From NCBI GenBank assembly GCA_041690255.1, contig JAWLHU010000016.1:113053-177052 (forward strand): DNA of 64,000 nt, read 5' to 3'. Positions 16,033-21,205 of this stretch are shown piece by piece (positions within the stretch are counted from its first letter, which is position 1; each line of letters opens with the position of its first letter). Position numbers and translations under genes: made by a program. Under the pieces are notes generated by a model. That model was not told the origin of the DNA. It saw only the letters and a program-made list of their open reading frames with translations, and made no database searches. Source of the stretch: JAWLHU01 sp041690255 (GTDB lineage: Bacteria; Bacillota; Sulfobacillia; Symbiobacteriales; Symbiobacteriaceae).

Positions 16033-17580
16033 ATGGCGGTGCAGGCGACGAAGGTGGCGGTCTATATCCGCTGGTCGACGGATGAGCAGGCAGATGGGAC
16101 GACCCTGGAGGTCCAGTTGGAGGCCTGCCGGCTGTTTGTGGGCTCGCAGGGTTGGGTCTTTCGTGAGGACCTGGTCTTCGTCGATGATGGGTACTCGGGC
16201 GGTTCGTTGGAGCGGCCGGGGTTGGGTCGTCTGCGGGATGCCGTGCGCCGTGGGGAGGTCTCCTGTGTCGTCGTCTACAAGCTGGACAGGCTCTCCCGGA
16301 GCGTGCTGGATACGGTCACGCTCGTCCTGCAGGAGTGGGAGGGCGTGTGCAGCGTGCGGTCGACCCGGGAGCCGGTGGATACGACCAGTCCCACGGGGTC
16401 GATCCTCTTCTACATGCTGGCGAGCTACGCCGAGTGGGAGCGGTCGACGATCCGGGAGCGGACGCTCTCCGGCAAGATCAAGCGGGCACAGCAGGGGAAG
16501 AATCCGGGGTTCACGCCGCCGTATGGCTACCGCCGCGGGGAGGAGCCGGGTGCGTGGGCGGTGGATGAGGAGGAGGCGGTGATCGTCAGGCGCATCTTCC
16601 GGGAGTATGTGGCCGGGAAGGGCAGTTCGAAGATCGCTGCCGATCTGAATCGGGATGGCATTCGGCCCAGGAAGGCGACCCACTTTAACCGGATGTGGCT
16701 GGGGCGCCTGGTCCGGAATCCGATCTACGCCGGGGTCCTGCAGTACGGGCGGACCACCCTGGCGACGAAGGCGCAGCGGATGCAGGGGGCGAACGCTCGG
16801 GTACAGTTTGCTGAGCCCCGGTATGCGTGCATCTCGGGGGCGGTGCCGGCGATCATCTCGCCTGAGGAGTTTGCCAGGGCCCAACAGGTCTACGCGGCCC
16901 GGACTGCGACCGTGGGCTTCCGGAACCGGGGTACGGAGTTTCTGCTGACCGGCATCGCCCGGTGCCGGTGCGGCGCCCCGGTCCGGGGGGATGGGCGGGA
17001 GAAGCAGGGCGACTACCGCTACTACCGGTGCAGCACGACCAGACCGGATTCCCCGGACCGGTGCTGCTGCTCACTCATGCCGGCCGGGGGGCTGGAGGCA
17101 GCGGTGCTGGAGCGGGTGCGGGAGACGCTGGCGCCGGGGAACCGGGAGTTGCTGCTGGCCAACTGGGAGGCGGAGAACCGGGCGCAGGTCGAGCAGGTGG
17201 AGGCGGAGTTGGGGCGGGTCTCGTCGTCGTTGGCGAAGGTGGCGAAGGCCCGGGCCAGGGTGACGGCTGACTACCGGGCGGGGGAGCTTCCGGCTCGGTT
17301 GTACGCCGTGCATATCGATGAGCTGGACCGGGAGGAGGAGGCGCTGCGGGGTTCGTCGGCGGGGCTGGCGGAGGAGTTAGAGCGGCTTCGGGCCGGCCGG
17401 TTGGACCTGGGCCAGTTCGAGGAGCTGCTCCGCCGGTTGGACGCCTGGGAGGCGCTGACGCCGGAGGAGCAGAAGCAGGTGCTCCGGCACGCCGTGGGGC
17501 GCTGCGTGGTCTACCGGGCGCCGGGGCGGGGAGGGAGGCCGGTGGAGCTGGAGCTGGAGATCCGGCGGATGGGGGGATAG
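16033..17580 (+). CDS. Large serine recombinase of element 1
   Basis: A 515-residue recombinase. The N-terminal resolvase domain has the nucleophile Ser in VAVYIRWSTDEQ and the motifs VVVYKLDRLSRSV and AEWERSTIRERT. It is followed by the recombinase domain (GFTPPYGYR... and VRNPIYAGVLQYGR), a zinc-ribbon-like segment (CRCGAPV, then Cys residues in RCCCS) and a C-terminal coiled coil. ATG 16033 is chosen over GTG 16015 because a GGGGGTGG site sits just upstream. The start lies 46 bp inside attL and the gene points the same way as the protease, so transcription of protease fragment 1 would run into it. It probably integrates and, with a directionality factor, excises element 1. Confidence 0.93.
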   Translation: MAVQATKVAVYIRWSTDEQADGTTLEVQLEACRLFVGSQGWVFREDLVFVDDGYSGGSLERPGLGRLRDAVRRGEVSCVVVYKLDRLSRSVLDTVTLVLQEWEGVCSVRSTREPVDTTSPTGSILFYMLASYAEWERSTIRERTLSGKIKRAQQGKNPGFTPPYGYRRGEEPGAWAVDEEEAVIVRRIFREYVAGKGSSKIAADLNRDGIRPRKATHFNRMWLGRLVRNPIYAGVLQYGRTTLATKAQRMQGANARVQFAEPRYACISGAVPAIISPEEFARAQQVYAARTATVGFRNRGTEFLLTGIARCRCGAPVRGDGREKQGDYRYYRCSTTRPDSPDRCCCSLMPAGGLEAAVLERVRETLAPGNRELLLANWEAENRAQVEQVEAELGRVSSSLAKVAKARARVTADYRAGELPARLYAVHIDELDREEEALRGSSAGLAEELERLRAGRLDLGQFEELLRRLDAWEALTPEEQKQVLRHAVGRCVVYRAPGRGGRPVELELEIRRMGG

Positions 17581-17585
17581 GGAAA

Positions 17586-17613
17586 GGGCGCTCAGGCTCT
17601 GGCCTGGGCGCCC
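17586..17613. terminator. Bidirectional hairpin between convergent genes of element 1
   Basis: An 11-bp stem GGGCGCTCAGG/CCTGGGCGCCC with one G:T pair and a 6-nt loop, lying between the stops of the recombinase and the minus-strand gene. No strong T-run, so termination efficiency is uncertain. Confidence 0.5.
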
Positions 17614-17634
17614 GGGTATGTCTATGTAGAGGGA

Positions 17635-18288
17635 TTAGTCCTTGTTCGGCTCCGGGTCGGTGGGCTCGGTCTTGCCCTTTCCCTTGCTCGTACCCTGGCT
17701 CTCGTCCTTGGAAGGCGTGGTGACCTTCTTGAAGTCGCGGGGCTTGTCCAGGTCAATGTAGACGGCCGGGCCGATCGGGCTCTCGTTCTGTGTGTCCTGG
17801 AGAATGTCGTACCAGCGCCGCTCATCGCTGGGGAGGAGCAGGCCCCACTTCTTCAGATACCGGGAGAGGGTCACACTGTACTTGCCCTTGCTGATACGGA
17901 GTGGAATCCGAGCCCTGTCAGACTCATCGGTCGGGTAGAGCCAGATCCGCCGCTGGCCCTCCACGTTGGCCACTCGAATGAACTTGATCTCCGCCGTGGT
18001 CCAGCCGCGCTTTTCGGCGATCTGGATCAGTAGTTTGCGGACCGAAGTGTAGAGCGAGAAGCTCCCCGGTCCTCGGGCCGTGCAGCCCGGCTCGCTCTCC
18101 GAGGCCGTCAGATCCGTGTCGTTGTAGTCGTTGAGGCGGACCTTGGGGTTGGCGAACGGTCCCGGCACCGGGCTGGGAGTCGGGTTGAGCGGGAGACCGC
18201 TGGACGGGGGACCGGGACGGTCGGAACGGATTGGATCCTGTCCGGAGCCCTTCGGAGCCTGATCGGGTCCCTTGGGTTCTTTGGCCAT
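17635..18288 (-). CDS. Element 1 cargo protein of unknown function
   Basis: A 217-residue protein. The first 70 residues are Pro-, Gly- and Lys-rich and probably disordered. The middle (about 85-175, from SLYTSVRKLLIQIAEKRGW to ERRWYDIL) looks like one compact alpha/beta domain. The tail is a charged Lys/Glu/Ser stretch. No family was recognised. The ATG at 18288 has an AGGAG site 7 bp upstream on the minus strand; longer upstream in-frame sequence has no start support. The G-rich tandem repeat lies about 145 bp upstream. It could be a regulatory or nucleic-acid-binding cargo protein, but nothing in the sequence proves that. Confidence 0.65.
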   Translation of the reverse strand: MAKEPKGPDQAPKGSGQDPIRSDRPGPPSSGLPLNPTPSPVPGPFANPKVRLNDYNDTDLTASESEPGCTARGPGSFSLYTSVRKLLIQIAEKRGWTTAEIKFIRVANVEGQRRIWLYPTDESDRARIPLRISKGKYSVTLSRYLKKWGLLLPSDERRWYDILQDTQNESPIGPAVYIDLDKPRDFKKVTTPSKDESQGTSKGKGKTEPTDPEPNKD

Positions 18289-18432
18289 GAGCCAACTCCT
18301 CCCTGCCCGCTTCCTCGATATTGGCGGATGAGGAAGATACACCCATATTCTAACATGATCAGATTTGGGTGTAAAGAGGGGAAATGGAGATAATTGCAAG
18401 TCGTTCCGACGGATAGGGACCGCTGGAGGGCG

Positions 18433-18762
18433 AGAAACGGCGGCGGGTGGCTAGCAATGGCGGCGGGCGGGCGAGCAATGGCGGCGGGTGGACGAGCAAT
18501 GGCGGCGGGAGGGCGAGCAATGGCGGCGGGCGGGCGAGCAATGGCGGCGGGCGGACGAGCAATGGCGGCGGGTGGGCGGGCAATGGCGGCGGGTGGGCGG
18601 GCAATGGCGGCGGGTGGGCGAGCAATGGCGGCGGGTGGGCGAGCAATGGCGGCGGGTGGCGAGGAACGGCGGCGGGTGGGCGAGCAATGGCGGCGGGTGG
18701 GCGAGCAATGGCGGCGGGTGGGCGAGCAGTGGCGGCGGGTGGCGAGGAACGGCGGCGGGAAA
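18433..18762. repeat. G-rich tandem repeat, about 16 units of 20-21 bp, in element 1
   Basis: Units follow the pattern GCAATGGCGGCGGGTGGGCGA with small changes: T/C/A in the GGGNGG position, A/G at the end, and three or four 20-bp units with AACGG in place of AATGG. Each unit carries GG-GG-GGG-GGG tracts one base apart on the plus strand, a two-tetrad G-quadruplex motif. All reading frames stay open across it, producing long repetitive ORFs on both strands that I regard as artefacts. It lies between two minus-strand cargo genes. Confidence 0.9.
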
Positions 18763-18770
18763 CGGCTCCC

Positions 18771-19631
18771 CTATACCCTGCGCTCCGGCCAGGGGTCACG
18801 GGCATACCGCCATCCTGCCCAGGCGCTCACAGCGGCGAAGAGCAGCATCCAGACCCCGAGGAAGTCGCCGGGGTATCTCAGGGCCAGGCCGAGGATCAGA
18901 TCGGGCCGGGGCGGCGTCCCGCGCTTCTCGAAGATCAGGTAGGCGAGCAGCAGGTACCGACCATAGAGCACTCCCAGGACAGAGATCGCCCCGGAGATCC
19001 ACCGAAGGGGCTTGTTGCTCCGGTCTCCCGCTCCGGTCGTGATCGCCTTCCCCACCAACCAACCAATGCCGATGGCCAGCAGGTCCAGTTGCCACCCCGT
19101 GACCGTGAAGAAGAGCCGGGATCCCCAGGCACCGATCCATGCTGCCACCAGACCAAACCCAAGGGCGATCGGGTACCGCCAGAGCGGAATGGGCGGCGGC
19201 GGCTCTGGCTCGCTCTCATCAGCCGCCGGCACCTCTTCGGCGGTGGCGGCGACCTCGTAGCCAAGGGCAGCAAGCCGCTCAGCTTCGGCTCTCTCCTGGG
19301 CCAGCGCCATCGCTCTGGCTCGTTCCCAGCCGCGGAAGATGCTCTGCGCTCGGAGCCCGGTCCCGATCTCGATCAGTGCCCAGGCAGAAAAGAACCATCC
19401 CCTCGGTTCGCTCCACATGGTCAGCCCAAGGAGGCCAAGGAGTGCGGAGTACCACCAGCTCTTCTTCAGATCCGGTAGGTACCACCACCCGTCGAGCAGG
19501 GCGGCAATCAGGGCGACGCCGCAGATCAGGATCGCCAGCCTGGGACTGGAATCGAGCATCGTCTGGCCCAAAAGGGCGGTAATCACGACGGTTTTGCGTA
19601 GTGTGGCATGGCTGACTGGTGGCAGTGGCAT
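18771..19631 (-). CDS. Multi-pass membrane protein, element 1 cargo
   Basis: A 286-residue protein with about six or seven hydrophobic segments (for example LAILICGVALIAALLDG and YPIALGFGLVAAWIGAW) and a charged cytoplasmic stretch in the middle (about residues 100-150) rich in Ala, Glu and Pro that may form a short coiled coil. No transporter or enzyme family was recognised. The start at 19631 is preceded on the minus strand by GGGGGAG. It ends 8 bp before the tandem repeat. It could be an envelope or immunity-type cargo function; this is speculation. Confidence 0.7.
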   Translation of the reverse strand: MPLPPVSHATLRKTVVITALLGQTMLDSSPRLAILICGVALIAALLDGWWYLPDLKKSWWYSALLGLLGLTMWSEPRGWFFSAWALIEIGTGLRAQSIFRGWERARAMALAQERAEAERLAALGYEVAATAEEVPAADESEPEPPPPIPLWRYPIALGFGLVAAWIGAWGSRLFFTVTGWQLDLLAIGIGWLVGKAITTGAGDRSNKPLRWISGAISVLGVLYGRYLLLAYLIFEKRGTPPRPDLILGLALRYPGDFLGVWMLLFAAVSAWAGWRYARDPWPERRV

Positions 19632-19790
19632 GGAACTCCCCCAATTGCAAAGATAGTAAATCATTCTCTGTGTTTAGTATTTCCCCTTCGGGATCGCGTG
19701 CTTTTCTTGAAGGACACGGGAGAGTCAGCATCGTAGAGATAACGAAAGGCCATGGGCGACCATGGCCTTGTGCGTCTGCATACCGACATT

Positions 19791-19792
19791 GG
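19791..19792 (+). other. attR of element 1
   Basis: Right boundary: element sequence CGACATTGG is followed by the protease continuing GATCGATGCTGCC (I-D-A-A). Pairs with 15985-15986. Confidence 0.65.
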
Positions 19793-20420
19793 GATCGATG
19801 CTGCCCACATTGACCTGAACGGCGGCAAGGTGCTGGGCTGGCGGGACTGGGTGAACAGCCGCACCACCCCGTACGATGACCACGGCCACGGCACCCACGT
19901 GGCGGGGATCGTGGCCGGCACGGGCGCCGGGAACGGCGAATACACCGGTGTGGCCCCGGGCGCCGCCCTGGTCGGGCTCAAGGTGCTGGATGCCAACGGC
20001 AGCGGCACCCTCTCCAACGTGACCGCCGCCGTCGACTGGGCGGTGGCGAACAGGGATCTCTACCAGATCAAGGTGATCTCCATGTCGCTGGGCTCATCCG
20101 GCTCCTCCGATGGTTCCGATACGCTGTCGCAGGCCGTCAACCGGGCGGCGGACCAGGGGATCATCCCCGTGGTGGCGGCGGGGAACTCGGGGCCGCGGCG
20201 CTACACGATCGGCTCGCCGGGTGCCGCTGCAAAGGCGATTACGGTGGCAGCAATGGCGGATGTCGGGGAGGGCGGCTTCGGCCTGGCCTCCTTCTCCAGC
20301 CGGGGACCGACCCAGGACAACCGGGTGAAGCCCGAGATCGCCGCACCGGGCGTCAACATTACCGCTGCCCGGGCGAACAGCGGCACCGGCTATGTGAGCT
20401 ACAGCGGGACATCCATGGCT
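19793..20420 (+). CDS. S8 protease, fragment 2 of 3 (catalytic His, oxyanion Asn, catalytic Ser)
   Basis: Middle part of the interrupted protease. It contains the catalytic His motif DDHGHGTHVAGIVAG (His195 in the restored protein), the oxyanion Asn in VVAAGNSGP, the FSSRGP motif and the catalytic Ser in SGTSMATP (Ser370). The frame is also open upstream to an ATG at 19752 inside element 1, but that start would lack the Asp. Downstream it enters element 2 after ACGCCCTT and would stop at 20525 with about 30 foreign residues. The fragment has no start of its own from protease sequence and is meaningful only after element removal. Confidence 0.88.
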
Positions 20421-20428
20421 ACGCCCTT
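20421..20428 (+). other. attL core of element 2 (ACGCCCTT)
   Basis: Eight bases identical to 22938-22945. They encode T-P-F of the subtilase motif GTSMATPF. Left flank is protease sequence, right flank is element sequence. Confidence 0.88.
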
Positions 20429-20472
20429 TGACGGCTTCATCCCACTATGGAGGTGTGGGGATGGCGACGTAA
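20429..20472 (+). other. Detached 3' end of recombinase 2 (used in the circular form)
   Basis: If the two ACGCCCTT cores are joined, the recombinase frame continues from E-R-P into 14 codons here (L-T-A-S-S-H-Y-G-G-V-G-M-A-T) and stops at TAA 20470-20472, giving 595 residues. A strong hairpin follows 3 bp later. Confidence 0.78.
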
Positions 20473-20475
20473 AAA

Positions 20476-20519
20476 AACACGAGGGGAACTGCGAACCAGA
20501 TCGCAGTTCCCTTCGTGTT
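20476..20519. terminator. Strong terminator at the left end of element 2
   Basis: A 19-bp stem (20476-20494 with 20501-20519, one G:T pair) and a 6-nt loop ACCAGA, with an A-run on its left side. It sits directly after the stop codon that recombinase 2 would use in the circular element. It would also block read-through from protease fragment 2 in the integrated state. Confidence 0.85.
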
Positions 20520-20531
20520 ATGTAGTGGCGG

Positions 20532-20554
20532 CCTCCTTGTTGAACGGAAGGAGG
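20532..20554 (+). promoter_or_regulatory. Hairpin hiding the Shine-Dalgarno sequence of the 25-codon gene
   Basis: CCTCCTT (20532-20538) pairs with AAGGAGG (20548-20554), the ribosome site of the ATG at 20562. The overlapping GGCGGCCTCC (20527-20536) is also complementary to GGAGGCCGCC at 20689-20698, so a competing long-range fold could free the ribosome site. Confidence 0.6.
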
Positions 20555-20561
20555 TGTCTGC

Positions 20562-20639
20562 ATGAGCAAGCTGGATGATCGGATCTTCTGGATCCTGCTT
20601 CTGGCGCTCCTGCTGAAACTCCTGTCCCTTAATCTGTAA
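20562..20639 (+). CDS. 25-residue hydrophobic peptide (type I toxin-like)
   Basis: A very strong ribosome site (AAGGAGGTG) lies 5 bp upstream of the ATG. The peptide has a short charged start (MSKLDDR) and a single Leu-rich hydrophobic helix (IFWILLLALLLKLLSLNL). Size, hydrophobicity and the hairpin over the ribosome site resemble membrane-active toxins of type I toxin-antitoxin systems. No antisense RNA promoter was located with confidence. A downstream relic repeat unit lacks this ORF. It could equally be a small membrane regulator. Confidence 0.55.
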   Translation: MSKLDDRIFWILLLALLLKLLSLNL

Positions 20640-20643
20640 GGGG

Positions 20644-20738
20644 GAGGGGTAACGACTCTTCCCCGTTTATCCATCGTTGCGAGACAACGGAGGCCGCCGG
20701 CCCGGTGTTCGCGCACCGGGTCTTTCTCATTGTTGCCA
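20644..20738 (+). repeat. 95-bp direct repeat, copy A
   Basis: Matches 20798-20892 at 91 of 95 positions. It contains GGAGGCCGCC, complementary to GGCGGCCTCC upstream of the peptide gene, and ends in a terminator hairpin. Confidence 0.85.
20701..20730 (+). terminator. Terminator in repeat copy A
   Basis: CCCGGTG (20701-20707) pairs with CACCGGG (20714-20720), followed by TCTTTCTCAT. Probable end of the small-peptide transcript. Confidence 0.65.
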
Positions 20739-20797
20739 ACGAAGGCAGGAATATACGAAGCCTGTACCCCTAGGTATTACTTGGTGGCGGCCTCCTT

Positions 20798-20892
20798 GAG
20801 GGGTAACGACTCTTCCCCGTTTATTCATCGTTGCGAGACAACGGAGGCCGCCGGCCCGGTGTTAACCCACCGGGTCTTTCTCATTGTTGCCA
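20798..20892 (+). repeat. 95-bp direct repeat, copy B
   Basis: Copy of 20644-20738. Its upstream GGCGGCCTCCTTG (20786-20798) is joined directly to the repeat, as if the segment holding the 25-codon ORF had been deleted from a duplicate unit. Confidence 0.85.
20855..20884 (+). terminator. Terminator in repeat copy B
   Basis: CCCGGTG (20855-20861) pairs with CACCGGG (20868-20874), followed by TCTTTCTCAT. The loop differs from copy A while the stem is kept. Confidence 0.6.
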
Positions 20893-20983
20893 TTGCGCTT
20901 ACGGGAGATACCAAGGTCAATCGCTTCCAGAGGGGATCTCGTGGCCGTATGATCTACCTACCAAGCGCCACGAGGTGACTGAC

Positions 20984-21205
20984 GTGGAGAACAAGACACT
21001 CTGCAGCATTGGACCTGCGGATGAATGGAGCACGGAAAACTTGCGAGGACGGCAGGTGCTCCGAATCGAGGGCACCCAACCGCAGACCGGGGTTCGGATC
21101 ACGCTGACGTTCCCCACCGAAGAGGGTTCTGATCTCTCCGGCTTCAAGCAACGCCTCATCCGCCTGGCCCTCGCAAAGCGCCAGCACACAAGGCGGAAGC
21201 CATGA
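20984..21205 (+). CDS. Small protein coupled to recombinase 2 (candidate accessory factor)
   Basis: A 73-residue protein whose stop overlaps the recombinase start (ATGA), so the two are translationally coupled. GTG 20984 has a GAGGTGA site at the right distance; GTG 20975 is an alternative. The middle part (QVLRIEGTQPQTGVRITLTF) looks like a beta-hairpin and the C-terminus is a basic helix. No family was recognised. Position and size would suit a recombination directionality factor, but a helix-turn-helix or other defining motif was not found. Confidence 0.6.
   Translation: MENKTLCSIGPADEWSTENLRGRQVLRIEGTQPQTGVRITLTFPTEEGSDLSGFKQRLIRLALAKRQHTRRKP

Larger units (their letters stand above)
15987..19792 (+). 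mobile_element. Serine-recombinase element 1, inserted at the catalytic-Asp codons of the protease
   Basis: An element of 3,806 bp bounded by the broken halves of the protease gene. It carries a large serine recombinase at its left end and two minus-strand genes of unknown function separated by a G-rich tandem repeat. No transposase, phage structural or replication genes were seen. Joining the ends into a circle gives an attP-like site with arms CGACATT and CAAGTCG (5 of 7 positions symmetric) around a central GG, as expected for a large serine integrase. Removing it restores the protease frame across the Asp motif. Excision is inferred, not shown. Confidence 0.85.

Noticed and set aside
18433..18762. 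CRISPR array
   Set aside because: Units are contiguous 20-21 bp repeats without unique spacers, and no cas genes are present.
18359..18942. Long repetitive ORFs on both strands over the G-rich tandem repeat
   Set aside because: All frames stay open because the 21-bp unit contains no stop in any frame. The products are low-complexity (AMAAGGR and PPAAIAR types), without a convincing ribosome site; I treat the region as a non-coding repeat.
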